Notes: generated by a model from the sequence alone, not told the origin. Positions 25,722 through 34,392 are shown, numbered from the stretch's first letter. The stretch is 64,000 bases of DNA from Butyricimonas paravirosa (GCF_032878955.1 NZ_CP043839.1:2480001-2544000); one strand, 5' to 3'. Program-made: numbers and translations.

Positions 25722-26498
25722 TCAATTTTTACAATTTCCTGTCTCTATATATTCAAATGTTGACAAAATATCAGCTTCACCTTTTCTGATAGCCAACGTA
25801 TGCTCGAAATGTGCGGCGGGCAGATGATCTCTTGTCTTTATTGTCCATCCGTCTGCCATCTGGAAAACGTTACGGGCTCCCATATTAATCATGGGCTCAA
25901 TAGCGATCACCATTCCGATCTTCAATTTGCATCCCTGTCCTCTTCGTCCGTAATTCGGCACCTGAGGCTCTTCATGCAAGTTCTTTCCCACGCCATGACC
26001 GACCAGTTCCCTGACAACAGAGAATCCATTCGCTTCGGCATACGACTGCACGGCATAACCAATATCTCCTATCCTCATTCCCGCAACAGCCTGTTCTATC
26101 CCTTTGTACAAGCTATCTTTTGTCACTTGTAAAAGCTTTTTCACTTCATCACTAATCTCCCCGACAGCAAAAGTATAGGCGCTATCCCCATAAAAACCAT
26201 TCTTCACAACCCCGCAATCAACGGATACGACATCACCTTCCTCTAAACGACGAGAGGACGGAATCCCATGAACCACTTCGTCATTCACTGAAATACAAAG
26301 CGTGTTTGGGAACCCTCCATACCCGAGAAATCCGGGAATGCCACCATTCGAACGAATAAAATCCTCAGCGATCTTATCCAACTCTAAAGTCGAAATACCC
26401 GGGCGAATGTGTTTGGACACCTCACCCAGAGTCTTTCCTACTAATTGGTTGCTTTCCCGCAATAACTCAATCTCCTCCTGTGTCTTTAAAAAAATCAT
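25722..26498 (-). CDS. map: methionine aminopeptidase type I
   Basis: Start set at MIFLKTQEEIELLRE, five codons into the open frame. 258 residues; pita-bread fold with the five metal ligands visible in order: VSVDCGVVKNGFYGDSAYT (two Asp), GHGVGKNLHEEP (His), AIEPMI (Glu) and the last Glu in HFEHTLAI. Removes N-terminal Met. It lies 23 bases after secY, as in many spc-alpha clusters. Confidence 0.97.
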   Translation of the reverse strand: MIFLKTQEEIELLRESNQLVGKTLGEVSKHIRPGISTLELDKIAEDFIRSNGGIPGFLGYGGFPNTLCISVNDEVVHGIPSSRRLEEGDVVSVDCGVVKNGFYGDSAYTFAVGEISDEVKKLLQVTKDSLYKGIEQAVAGMRIGDIGYAVQSYAEANGFSVVRELVGHGVGKNLHEEPQVPNYGRRGQGCKLKIGMVIAIEPMINMGARNVFQMADGWTIKTRDHLPAAHFEHTLAIRKGEADILSTFEYIETGNCKN

Positions 26499-26521
26499 GC
26501 CGCAAAAGTACAATTTATTTC

Positions 26522-27865
26522 TTAATATGCAGCAGGTCCTCCAGGATTTTTACCTTTAATACGTCCCGATTTCATCAACCCGTCATAGTGACGCATCAAC
26601 AAGTGTGATTCGATTTGTTGTAATGTATCCAACACTACACCAACCAAAATCAACAAAGACGTACCTCCATAGAACTGAGCAAACTGGTGGTTAACACCCG
26701 AGATCTGGGCGAAAGCCGGAAGAATTGCTACAATTCCCAGGAATATAGATCCAGGAAGTGTGATTCTAGACATAATGGTATCGAGGAACTCCATCGTTTT
26801 TCTTCCCGGTTTTACACCCGGAATAAATCCACCATTCTTCTTCATATCCTCAGACATTTGCATCGGATTCACCGTGATAGCCGTGTAGAAATAAGTAAAC
26901 GCGACAATCATGATAAAGAACGTGAAGTTATACCAGAATCCCGTGAAGTTTGAAAACGCTGCAGCAAAACCGGATAATGATTCCGAATTTGCATAGTTTA
27001 TCAAAGAAATAGGCAATAACATGATAGCCTGAGCGAAGATGATAGGCATAACTCCGGCTGCGTTGATCTTCAACGGAATGTATTGACGAACGCCACCGTA
27101 TTGTTTGTTACCCACGATTCTCTTGGCATACTGTACAGGCACTTTACGTGTTCCCTGTACAAGCAGGATTGACCCACAGAATACCAGGAATAATATGATC
27201 AACTCGATCAAGAATGCTACCAAACCTCCTCCTTGTTGAGAAACTCTGGAAGTTAACTCTGCAAAGAAAGCGAACGGTAAACGAGCGATGATACCGATCA
27301 TAATGATGATGGACACACCGTTACCGATTCCCTTATCAGTAATTCTCTCTCCCAACCACAGGACAAACATTGAACCTGCAGCCATGATCACGATGGAAGG
27401 GAGCTGGAATTGCCAAAAACCAGTAGATACAAAAGCCTCTGCCGGTACCTGAGCTTTCAAGTTTGTAAGATACGCCGAACCTTGTAATACCAGGATAACT
27501 AATGTGAGGTACCGCGTAATCTGGTTAATCTTACGTCTACCGCTCTCGCCTTCCTTCTGTAAGCGCTGGAAATAAGGAACCGCAATTCCCAATAACTGCA
27601 CAACGATGGATGCGGAGATGTAGGGCATAATACCTAACGCAAATACCGACGCGTTCGAGAATGCACCTCCTGAGAACATATCCAACAAGCCTAATACTCC
27701 GCTGGATGTCTGATCTTTCAGAGCCTGCAAACCATGAGGGTCGATACCCGGCAGTACGATCTCTGTTCCTAACCTGTAAACGAGAATAAGCCCAAGCGTA
27801 GTAAGAATCCTAGTCTTGAGCTCTTCTATTTTCCAAATGTTCTTTAATGTATCAAATAACTTCAT
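26522..27865 (-). CDS. secY: preprotein translocase subunit SecY
   Basis: 447 residues, ten predicted membrane helices. The plug helix region (LGLLDMFSGGAFSNASVFALGIMPYISASI) and the pore-facing segments typical of SecY are seen, as is the cytoplasmic loop KRIVGNKQYGGVRQYIPLKINAAGVMP. Inner-membrane channel with SecE/SecG. It is separated from rplO by 101 bases that hold a long hairpin and a promoter-like pair of boxes. Confidence 0.98.
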   Translation of the reverse strand: MKLFDTLKNIWKIEELKTRILTTLGLILVYRLGTEIVLPGIDPHGLQALKDQTSSGVLGLLDMFSGGAFSNASVFALGIMPYISASIVVQLLGIAVPYFQRLQKEGESGRRKINQITRYLTLVILVLQGSAYLTNLKAQVPAEAFVSTGFWQFQLPSIVIMAAGSMFVLWLGERITDKGIGNGVSIIIMIGIIARLPFAFFAELTSRVSQQGGGLVAFLIELIILFLVFCGSILLVQGTRKVPVQYAKRIVGNKQYGGVRQYIPLKINAAGVMPIIFAQAIMLLPISLINYANSESLSGFAAAFSNFTGFWYNFTFFIMIVAFTYFYTAITVNPMQMSEDMKKNGGFIPGVKPGRKTMEFLDTIMSRITLPGSIFLGIVAILPAFAQISGVNHQFAQFYGGTSLLILVGVVLDTLQQIESHLLMRHYDGLMKSGRIKGKNPGGPAAY

Positions 27866-27888
27866 AAGTTCTTTCTTTTAAGGCATTG

Positions 27889-27958
27889 ATTTGGGATTTT
27901 GTTAAAGTTGCTTCAAAAATAGTAATTCTATTTTAAAAACAACTTTAAACTCCCAAAT
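27889..27958 (-). promoter_or_regulatory. long three-part hairpin in the rplO/secY spacer
   Basis: Three stacked pairings: ATTTGGGA (27889-27896)/TCCCAAAT (27951-27958), TTAAAGTTG (27902-27910)/CAACTTTAA (27940-27948), and AAAATAG (27916-27922)/CTATTTT (27928-27934). No T-tract follows. Candidate mRNA processing site or regulatory leader for the secY-alpha half of the operon. Confidence 0.6.
27914..27942 (-). promoter_or_regulatory. internal promoter before secY
   Basis: Minus strand: TTG (27940-27942), 18-base spacer, TATTTTTG (27914-27921). The boxes lie inside the hairpin arms. Could boost secY, map, infA, rpoA and other downstream genes. Confidence 0.5.
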
Positions 27959-27966
27959 TTTTAATC

Positions 27967-28413
27967 TTACAATTTAACTACTGTTCCGCCAACAGCCTCG
28001 ATAGCGGCTACCGCTTTAGCGGAGAAAGCATCAGCTTTCACCTCAAGCTTAGCAGTTAACGCTCCGTCACCTAATACCTTAAGAAGATCGTTCTTAGACA
28101 TTAACCCGGCTTGAATCAATACATCCCGGTCGATCACGGTAAGATTATCTCTTTCAGCCAGAGCCTGAAGCATCCCTACATTGATAGCTTTATATTCTAC
28201 TCTGTTTATATTTTTAAAGCCAAATTTCGGTACACGTCTCTGCAAAGGCATCTGCCCACCTTCAAAACCAATCTTAGATTTATAACCTGATCTTGATTTG
28301 GCTCCCTTGTGCCCTCTTGTAGAAGTACCTCCTTTTCCGGAACCTTGACCACGACCAATTCTCTTTTCTCTGTGAGTTGATCCGGCAGCCGGTTTTAAGC
28401 TACTTAAATCCAT
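27967..28413 (-). CDS. rplO: 50S ribosomal protein L15
   Basis: 148 residues. N-terminal basic Gly-rich arm (REKRIGRGQGSGKGGTSTRGHKG) and L15 core (FEGGQMPLQRRVPKFGF). Binds 23S rRNA. It is 28 bases after rpmD. Confidence 0.97.
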   Translation of the reverse strand: MDLSSLKPAAGSTHREKRIGRGQGSGKGGTSTRGHKGAKSRSGYKSKIGFEGGQMPLQRRVPKFGFKNINRVEYKAINVGMLQALAERDNLTVIDRDVLIQAGLMSKNDLLKVLGDGALTAKLEVKADAFSAKAVAAIEAVGGTVVKL

Positions 28414-28441
28414 TGTATACTCTTTAAAATAGGTTTAACAA

Positions 28442-28624
28442 TTACTTTACTTCCTCCACGCGCACGAGATGTTGCACTTTAGCAACCATTCCCATGATTT
28501 GCGGTGAAGTTTCGTGTTCAACACTGCTGTTCACTTTTCCGAGGCCCAGTGCGTTCAAAGTAGCAATTTGACGTTTATCACTACCAATTCTACTTCTTAC
28601 CAATGTAATTTTAATCTTTGCCAT
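28442..28624 (-). CDS. rpmD: 50S ribosomal protein L30
   Basis: 60 residues, start set at MAKIKITLVRSRIGS; the longer open frame reaches back into rpsE. Typical L30 with LNALGLGKVNSSVEHETSPQI. Confidence 0.96.
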   Translation of the reverse strand: MAKIKITLVRSRIGSDKRQIATLNALGLGKVNSSVEHETSPQIMGMVAKVQHLVRVEEVK

Positions 28625-28637
28625 CGTTACTTCCAGT

Positions 28638-29144
28638 TTATCCGTTAAACACTTTGTCAAGACTAATTCCTCTCTGTTGTGCAATCATACGAGGATCTCT
28701 CAATAACTTCAAAGCAGCGAAAGTTGCTTTTACCAAGTTGTGAGGGTTGGATGATCCTTTAGATTTTGCCAACACGTCTTTCACTCCTGCACTTTCCAAC
28801 ACGGCACGCATAGCACCTCCGGCAACCAGCCCGGTACCGGAAGAAGCGGGACGCATGAATACAGTTGCACCACTATATTTAGCCTCTTGCTCGTGAGGAA
28901 GAGTTCCTTTCAATACAGGTACTTTAATCAAATTTTTCTTCGCAGCCTCAACGCCTTTTGCAATAGCAGTAGTTACCTCGTTAGCTTTACCTAACCCGTA
29001 ACCCACGGTACCGTTTTCGTCGCCTACAACCACAATAGCAGAGAAACTGAATGTTCTACCTCCCTTGGTAACTTTCGTTACACGGTTGATAGCCACCAAT
29101 CTGTCTTTCAATTCCAAGTCTGCACTATTAATCTTCTGTTCCAT
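28638..29144 (-). CDS. rpsE: 30S ribosomal protein S5
   Basis: 168 residues. Double-stranded RNA-binding-like N-domain with VTKGGRTFSFSAIVVVGDENG and C-domain with GKSRG-type loop (VLAKSKGSSNPHNLVKATFAAL). Involved in decoding fidelity. It is 12 bases after rplR. Confidence 0.97.
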   Translation of the reverse strand: MEQKINSADLELKDRLVAINRVTKVTKGGRTFSFSAIVVVGDENGTVGYGLGKANEVTTAIAKGVEAAKKNLIKVPVLKGTLPHEQEAKYSGATVFMRPASSGTGLVAGGAMRAVLESAGVKDVLAKSKGSSNPHNLVKATFAALKLLRDPRMIAQQRGISLDKVFNG

Positions 29145-29156
29145 TCTTGCCTACTT

Positions 29157-29513
29157 TTAAAAATTAAGACCACCGTTACGAGCAGCATCTGCTAATGCTT
29201 TCACTCTTCCGTGATATAAATACCCGTTTCTGTCAAACACAACAGCGGTAATCCCGGCTGCTTTTGCCTTTTCAGCAAGCATAGCCCCCAACAATTGGGC
29301 CTGTTCTGTCTTGTTACCTTTCTTTTCAGCGATCTCCTTGCATAAAGAAGATGCTGATACCAGAGTTTTTCCGGCGTTATCATCAATCAACTGAGCAGAA
29401 ATTTGCGTGTTTGAACGGTATACGGACAAACGGGGTCTCTCAGCTGTTCCGAAGATTACTTTACGTATTCTTCTCTTTATTCTTATTCTTCTTTCTACCT
29501 TAGTTAAAGCCAT
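29157..29513 (-). CDS. rplR: 50S ribosomal protein L18
   Basis: 118 residues; RPRLSVYRSNTQISAQLIDD and the terminal VFDRNGYLYHGRVKALADAA are the L18 signatures. Binds 5S rRNA. Confidence 0.97.
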   Translation of the reverse strand: MALTKVERRIRIKRRIRKVIFGTAERPRLSVYRSNTQISAQLIDDNAGKTLVSASSLCKEIAEKKGNKTEQAQLLGAMLAEKAKAAGITAVVFDRNGYLYHGRVKALADAARNGGLNF

Positions 29514-29535
29514 AACATTACTTTTTTACAGGTGA

Positions 29536-30090
29536 TTAAACTTTAGCTGATTTACCAGCCTTACGACGAAGAACTTCACCCACAAATTTAATACCTTTAC
29601 CTTTATACGGCTCCGGTTTACGGAATGAACGAATCTTAGCCGCTACCTGACCGATCAATTGTTTATCGCAACTTTCCAGCGTGATAATCGGGTTAGCACG
29701 TTTTTCATTAAGCACACTTACTTTCACTTCGTTCGGTAACACCATGAAGATTCCGTGTGAATAACCTAATCCCAATTCAAGAACCTGACCTTCAGCGTTT
29801 GCTCTGTAACCTACTCCGACCAACTCTTGTTTGATCGTGTAACCTTCAGAAACACCTACAACCATGTTGTGAATCAAGGAACGATATAAACCGTGCATGG
29901 CTTTATGAGCTTTATCTTCTGACGGACGCTCTACAACAACGTGAGCTCCTTCCACTTTCACGATCATATCTGCGTGTACGTCCTGAGAAAGTTCTCCCTT
30001 AGGACCTTTAACTACGACCGTGTTATCAGGATTTACAGTAACTGTAACCCCTTGTGGTATATCTATTGGTAATTTTCCTATTCGTGACAT
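29536..30090 (-). CDS. rplF: 50S ribosomal protein L6
   Basis: 184 residues, MSRIGKLPIDIPQGVTVTV, two repeated domains, and the C-terminal signature PEPYKGKGIKFVGEVLRRKAGKS. Confidence 0.97.
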   Translation of the reverse strand: MSRIGKLPIDIPQGVTVTVNPDNTVVVKGPKGELSQDVHADMIVKVEGAHVVVERPSEDKAHKAMHGLYRSLIHNMVVGVSEGYTIKQELVGVGYRANAEGQVLELGLGYSHGIFMVLPNEVKVSVLNEKRANPIITLESCDKQLIGQVAAKIRSFRKPEPYKGKGIKFVGEVLRRKAGKSAKV

Positions 30091-30105
30091 TTTCCGCCCT
30101 TTTTA

Positions 30106-30501
30106 TTAATAAACATAACACAATACTTCTCCACCAACATTCTTTTGGCGAGCTTCTTTATCAGACATTACGCCTAATGACGTTGACAAAATCGCGATAC
30201 CTAATCCGTTTAACACGCGAGGCATATCCTCTACGTTCGTGTAACGTCTCAGACCCGGTTTTGAAACACGTGTCAATGTCCTAATGGCGGGAGCCTTCGT
30301 TTCAGGATGATATTTCAAAGCAATTTTAATGTTGCTTCTAACACCATCTTGCTCGAATTTATAATTCAGGATATATCCTTTTTCTTTTAAGATTTTGGTC
30401 ATTTCCCGTTTCATTTTTGACCCGGGGATATCCACAACTTTATGACCTGCTTTTACTGCGTTCCTAATACGAGTCAGGAAATCTGCTATTGGATCTGTCA
30501 T
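30106..30501 (-). CDS. rpsH: 30S ribosomal protein S8
   Basis: 131 residues, MTDPIADFLTRIRNAVKAGH; C-terminal motif ILSTSLGVMSDKEARQKNVGGEVLCYVY. Binds 16S helix 21; in E. coli it represses its own operon by binding the rplX/rplE spacer mRNA, a point relevant to 31351-31469. Confidence 0.97.
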   Translation of the reverse strand: MTDPIADFLTRIRNAVKAGHKVVDIPGSKMKREMTKILKEKGYILNYKFEQDGVRSNIKIALKYHPETKAPAIRTLTRVSKPGLRRYTNVEDMPRVLNGLGIAILSTSLGVMSDKEARQKNVGGEVLCYVY

Positions 30502-30519
30502 CTCTTCAAATTTTAAATA

Positions 30520-30789
30520 TTACCAACTAGCCTTTTTAACTCCAGGTATAAGTCCGGCAGATGCCATTTCGCGGAATTGAATTCTGCTTATACCAAATTG
30601 TCTCATGTACCCTCTCGGTCTTCCCGTCAATTTGCATCTGTTGTGCAAACGAACGCGACTTGAATTCTTAGGCAGAAGGCTTAATCCAATATAGTCTCCT
30701 TCCTCTTTTAATTTAGCTCGTTTCGCGGCGTACTTTTCTACCAATTTTGCACGCTTTACCTCACGGGCCTTCATTGATTCTTTTGCCAT
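30520..30789 (-). CDS. rpsN: 30S ribosomal protein S14
   Basis: 89 residues, the long zinc-free form (no CxxC...CxxC); ends GISRIQFREMASAGLIPGVKKASW. It is 12 bases after rplE. Confidence 0.97.
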   Translation of the reverse strand: MAKESMKAREVKRAKLVEKYAAKRAKLKEEGDYIGLSLLPKNSSRVRLHNRCKLTGRPRGYMRQFGISRIQFREMASAGLIPGVKKASW

Positions 30790-30801
30790 TTCGCTTTTTT
30801 T

Positions 30802-31350
30802 TTAGTTCTTTTTAAATGGTAATCCAAATTCTCTTAGAAGAGCAAAAGCCTCTTCGTCGGTATTAGCCGAAGTTACAAACGTTACATTCATACCCATGAT
30901 CTTGTGAACACTGTCCAACACGATTTCCGGGAAAATGATCTGCTCTTCTATTCCTAATGTGTAATTTCCTCTTCCATCAAGCTTATTGTTGATTCCTTTG
31001 AAGTCGCGGATACGCGGAAGCGCGGAAACAATAAGTCTTTCTAAAAATTCATACATACGTTCTTTACGCAAGGTTACTCTAACGCCAATCGGCATTCCTT
31101 TACGTAATTTAAAGTTAGAAACGTCCTTGGTAGATTTACAAGCAACAGGCTTTTGACCGGTAATGGTTGCAATCTCGTTCATTGAAAACTCAAGGATTTT
31201 CTTATCCTGGATGGATGATCCCACGCCCTGATTGATTACTATCTTCTCCAATCTGGGTGCCTGCATAACTGACTTGTATCCGAACTCCTTCATCAAAGTC
31301 GGTACAATTTCTTCGTTATACTTTGTTTTGTAATTTGGTACGTATTTCAT
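30802..31350 (-). CDS. rplE: 50S ribosomal protein L5
   Basis: 182 residues. Core segments PRLEKIVINQGVG, ITGQKPVACKSTKDVSNFKLRKGMPIG, and a final EAFALLREFGLPF. 5S rRNA binder. Unlike its neighbours it is preceded by a 119-base spacer with a hairpin and a strong promoter. Confidence 0.97.
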   Translation of the reverse strand: MKYVPNYKTKYNEEIVPTLMKEFGYKSVMQAPRLEKIVINQGVGSSIQDKKILEFSMNEIATITGQKPVACKSTKDVSNFKLRKGMPIGVRVTLRKERMYEFLERLIVSALPRIRDFKGINNKLDGRGNYTLGIEEQIIFPEIVLDSVHKIMGMNVTFVTSANTDEEAFALLREFGLPFKKN

Positions 31351-31370
31351 TTATAATTATTTGGTTATCA

Positions 31371-31384
31371 TGCCTCACGGCATA
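31371..31384 (-). promoter_or_regulatory. small hairpin in the rplE leader
   Basis: ATGCC-TCAC-GGCAT, downstream of the internal promoter and 20 bases before the rplE start. Candidate repressor-binding helix by its position. Confidence 0.4.
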
Positions 31385-31404
31385 TTACATTAAATTTGCG
31401 GCTG

Positions 31405-31435
31405 CAAAGCTACAAATTTAAATTAATAATTGCAA
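31405..31435 (-). promoter_or_regulatory. internal promoter before rplE
   Basis: Minus strand: TTG (31433-31435), 20-base spacer, TAGCTTTG (31405-31412). A full match to the Bacteroidota pattern inside the ribosomal superoperon. Confidence 0.65.
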
Positions 31436-31462
31436 GTTGCTCTGGGACAACCTGCAATTATT
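31425..31462 (-). promoter_or_regulatory. hairpin in the rplX/rplE spacer
   Basis: AATAATTGCA-A-GTTG (31425-31439) pairs with CAAC-C-TGCAATTATT (31448-31462), with one A/C mismatch and an 8-nt loop. No T-tract. It lies at the position of the S8 control site in E. coli spc mRNA. Confidence 0.6.
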
Positions 31463-31469
31463 TATTTTA

Positions 31470-31793
31470 CTATTTCAATTCCTGTCCGGATTTCTTAGCG
31501 TATCTTACTAATTTTCCTTCGGCATTCCGTCTACGTCCTACCTTTGTCGGTTTTCCCGTAACCGGATCAACCACGTTCAAGTTGGAAATGTGAATAGGAG
31601 CTTCCTTCTTGATAATTCCTCCTTGCGGGTGAGTTGCGTTGGGTTTGGTATGTTTGCTTACCAGGTTGATACCCTCAACAATAGCTCTTTGCTTGTCCGG
31701 AATCATTTCAAGTACTTTTCCCTGCTTTCCTCTGTCTTCTCCTGCATTTACCTGAACTAAGTCACCTTTCTTTATATGAAACTTCTTGCTCAT
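31470..31793 (-). CDS. rplX: 50S ribosomal protein L24
   Basis: 107 residues. KOW motif (HIKKGDLVQVNAGEDRGKQGKVLEMI) and the L24 segment VEGINLVSKHTKP. Assembly initiator on 23S rRNA. A 91-base AT-repeat spacer separates it from rplN. Confidence 0.97.
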   Translation of the reverse strand: MSKKFHIKKGDLVQVNAGEDRGKQGKVLEMIPDKQRAIVEGINLVSKHTKPNATHPQGGIIKKEAPIHISNLNVVDPVTGKPTKVGRRRNAEGKLVRYAKKSGQELK

Positions 31794-31802
31794 CGTATAA
31801 AT

Positions 31803-31888
31803 TATTTATGATTTATGATTTACGACTTATGATTCAAGAAATTCGATTATGCAATCTAAAATCCAAAATCATAAATCTAAAATCTTAA
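31803..31888. repeat. AT-rich word-repeat inverted repeat in the rplN/rplX spacer
   Basis: Left words ATTTATGATTTATGATTTACG; right words AAAATCATAAATCTAAAATC, partly complementary around a GATTCAAGAAATTCG centre. Third site of the family. Confidence 0.65.
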
Positions 31889-32250
31889 AGTACTTCGGGG
31901 GCTAATGACACAATCTTGGTATAACCCTCACGAACTTCTCTGGCAACAGGTCCGAAGATACGAGTTCCTCTCATTTCACCCGCGTTGTTCAATAACACGC
32001 AAGCATTGTCATCAAAGCGGATATAAGATCCGTCCGGACGTCTGTATTCTTTACTTACACGAACTACCACAGCCTTACTAACTGAACCTTTTTTTACTTC
32101 ACCGTTCGGGATGGCGTTCTTCACGGCAACAACGATTTTATCGCCTACGCGTGCATATCTTTTCCTGGTACCACCAAGAACACGGATACAAAGCACTTCT
32201 CTAGCGCCGCTGTTGTCGGCTACGGTCAATCTACTTTCTTGTTGTATCAT
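31885..32250 (-). CDS. rplN: 50S ribosomal protein L14
   Basis: 121 residues. MIQQESRLTVADNSGAREVLCIRVLGG and RIFGPVAREVRE, classical L14. It is two bases after rpsQ. Confidence 0.97.
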   Translation of the reverse strand: MIQQESRLTVADNSGAREVLCIRVLGGTRKRYARVGDKIVVAVKNAIPNGEVKKGSVSKAVVVRVSKEYRRPDGSYIRFDDNACVLLNNAGEMRGTRIFGPVAREVREGYTKIVSLAPEVL

Positions 32251-32252
32251 GA

Positions 32253-32507
32253 TTACTTAGCTCTTTCAATGATTTCAACTAATCTCCATCTCTTGGTTTT
32301 ACTCAAAGGACGGGTCTCCATAATTCTCACTGTATCCCCGATGTTACATTCATTTTTCTCATCGTGAGCAGTGAACTTCTTGGTCTTGTTGACGAACTTC
32401 CCGTAAATCGGGTGTTTCTCCTTAAAATGAACGGCAACCGTGATAGATTTGTCCATCTTGTTGCTTACCACAAGACCGGTACGCTCTTTTCTAAGATTTC
32501 TTTCCAT
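32253..32507 (-). CDS. rpsQ: 30S ribosomal protein S17
   Basis: 84 residues; OB fold with RKERTGLVVSNKMDKSITV and GDTVRIMETRPLSKTKRWRLVEI. Confidence 0.97.
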   Translation of the reverse strand: MERNLRKERTGLVVSNKMDKSITVAVHFKEKHPIYGKFVNKTKKFTAHDEKNECNIGDTVRIMETRPLSKTKRWRLVEIIERAK

Positions 32508-32514
32508 TTTTCTA

Positions 32515-32709
32515 CTACTTATTTAATTCACGTTTGCGTAACTCCGTCATCAATCTAGCGATGTTTCTTCTTGTCGTCCGGATTAACATCGGGTTCTCAA
32601 GTGGAGAAACAGCATGGTTCATCTTCATCTTGTTCAAGGCAGCTTTTTCTGTCTCGATCTTTTCTCTTATCTCTTCAGTGGTTAAATCTTTAATCTCTGA
32701 TGTTTTCAT
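32515..32709 (-). CDS. rpmC: 50S ribosomal protein L29
   Basis: 64 residues, two-helix protein starting MKTSEIKDLTTEEIREKIE and ending IARLMTELRKRELNK. Exit-tunnel rim, near the SRP and trigger-factor site. Confidence 0.96.
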   Translation of the reverse strand: MKTSEIKDLTTEEIREKIETEKAALNKMKMNHAVSPLENPMLIRTTRRNIARLMTELRKRELNK

Positions 32710-32753
32710 TTCTCTTACAATTTTTCGTTTCGAAATTCAAAATAGTCTCACGA

Positions 32754-33173
32754 CTACTCAGTGTAATCACGTCTAACCACGAACTTAGTAGCGATGGGTA
32801 GCTTTTGTGCTGCCAGGCGCAATGCCTCCTTAGCGATTGCATACGGAACTCCATCTGCTTCGAAAAGAATACGACCCGGAGTAACAGGAGCAACGAATCC
32901 TTCTGGAGATCCCTTACCCTTACCCATACGAACCTCAGCGGGTTTCTTAGTAATAGGTTTATCTGGAAATATACGAATCCATATCTGACCCTGTCTTTGC
33001 ATGTAACGGGTTACTGCAACACGGGCTGCCTCAATCTGGCGTTGTTCGATCCACATGTTCTCCAACGCCTTGATCCCGAAAGATCCAAATGCAAGTTCAT
33101 GTCCTCTTTGGGCATTCCCTCTCATTCTCCCTTTCTGCGATCTTCTGTATTTAGTCCTTTTTGGCTGTAACAT
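32754..33173 (-). CDS. rplP: 50S ribosomal protein L16
   Basis: 139 residues, MLQPKRTKYRRSQKGRMRG; signature GKGKGSPEGFVAPVTPGRILFE and the arginine-rich RYMQRQGQIWIRIFPDKP. Confidence 0.97.
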   Translation of the reverse strand: MLQPKRTKYRRSQKGRMRGNAQRGHELAFGSFGIKALENMWIEQRQIEAARVAVTRYMQRQGQIWIRIFPDKPITKKPAEVRMGKGKGSPEGFVAPVTPGRILFEADGVPYAIAKEALRLAAQKLPIATKFVVRRDYTE

Positions 33174-33202
33174 AGCTCTTGATCTATTTAAAAGTTAAAA
33201 GA

Positions 33203-33931
33203 CTATTTTTTTCTCTTTTTGAAACCGCCTTTTTTGCCGGCATTGTTCGGACGGTTGTTGTTCTCTTTTTGAGCACCAACCAATGCATTCGGAACCAGCT
33301 CACGTTTTCCGTAAACTTCTCCCTTGCAAATCCAAACTTTAATACCCAACTGACCATAGGTCGTCAATGCCTCGGCCTGAGCGTAATCAATATCAGCACG
33401 GAACGTGTGCAATGGAATTCTACCTTCTTTGTAGATCTCGGCTCTTGCCATTTCAGCACCGTTCAAACGACCGGAAATCAAGATCTTGATACCTTCTGCA
33501 CCCATTCTCATGGTAGAAGCGATAGCCATCTTGATTGCTCTACGGTAAGCCACACGACCTTCCAGCTGACGAGCTATATTATTACCCACGATCACGGCAT
33601 CCAATTCAGGACGTTTGATCTCGAAGATATTAATTTGAACTTCCTTATCGGTGATCTTCTTCAGCTCCTCTTTCAACTTATCAACTTCTTGTCCGCCTTT
33701 ACCGATGATAATACCCGGACGAGCGGTGTTGATCGTGATCGTGATTAGCTTCAGGGTTCTCTCGATAACAATCTTAGCGATTCCTGCTTTAGCGAGACGG
33801 GCGTTCAGATACTTTCTGATCTTGTAATCTTCCACCAATTTATCGCCATAGTTCTTACCGCCAAACCAGTTAGAATCCCATCCTCTGATGATTCCTAATC
33901 TATTGCTTATTGGATTAACTTTCTGTCCCAT
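33203..33931 (-). CDS. rpsC: 30S ribosomal protein S3
   Basis: 242 residues. MGQKVNPISNRLGIIRGWDSNW, KH domain with GIIIGKGGQEVDKLKEEL, and the C-domain with GRLNGAEMARAEIYKEGRIPLHTFRADIDY. mRNA entry helicase region. The basic C-terminal tail is Asn/Lys-rich. Confidence 0.97.
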   Translation of the reverse strand: MGQKVNPISNRLGIIRGWDSNWFGGKNYGDKLVEDYKIRKYLNARLAKAGIAKIVIERTLKLITITINTARPGIIIGKGGQEVDKLKEELKKITDKEVQINIFEIKRPELDAVIVGNNIARQLEGRVAYRRAIKMAIASTMRMGAEGIKILISGRLNGAEMARAEIYKEGRIPLHTFRADIDYAQAEALTTYGQLGIKVWICKGEVYGKRELVPNALVGAQKENNNRPNNAGKKGGFKKRKK

Positions 33932-33936
33932 GCTAA

Positions 33937-34356
33937 CTATTCTTTTGTAATGTTTTCAACAGCTGTCTTGCTTCCCAACACGATCGTCACGTGATTTGAA
34001 CGTTTACGAATCCGGTGAGCTCTTCCTTGCGGGGCCGGTCTAAGTCTTTTCAACATACCTGCACCGTCAACGAAAATTTCCTGCACGAACAAGGAGGCTT
34101 CGTCAACACGTTTACCCTCGTTCTTTTGTTCCCAGTTAGCAATTGCTGAAAGCAACAACTTTTCAACTCTACGAGCAGCTTCTTTAGGACAAAATTTAAG
34201 CATATCCAAAGCTTTTTGTACATCTACTCCGCGGATCAAGTCTGCCACCAATCTCATTTTTTGAGGAGATGTAGGACAATCGCGAAGAATTGCAAAAGCC
34301 TTCTCTTTTTTGGCTTCTTTATTCTGATTTGCTCTTAATCTTTTTCTTGCACCCAT
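33937..34356 (-). CDS. rplV: 50S ribosomal protein L22
   Basis: 139 residues. SPQKMRLVADLIRGVDVQKALDML and the tunnel loop ending GRAHRIRKRSNHVTIVL. N-terminal basic extension is longer than in E. coli. Confidence 0.97.
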   Translation of the reverse strand: MGARKRLRANQNKEAKKEKAFAILRDCPTSPQKMRLVADLIRGVDVQKALDMLKFCPKEAARRVEKLLLSAIANWEQKNEGKRVDEASLFVQEIFVDGAGMLKRLRPAPQGRAHRIRKRSNHVTIVLGSKTAVENITKE

Positions 34357-34392
34357 TTTAATACATCTTCTTTAGTTCAACTTTACCATGCA

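Noticed and set aside
32805..33170. Plus-strand frames opposite rplP, rpsC and other ribosomal genes
   Set aside because: They are shadows of conserved ribosomal protein genes and have no start signals or domains.
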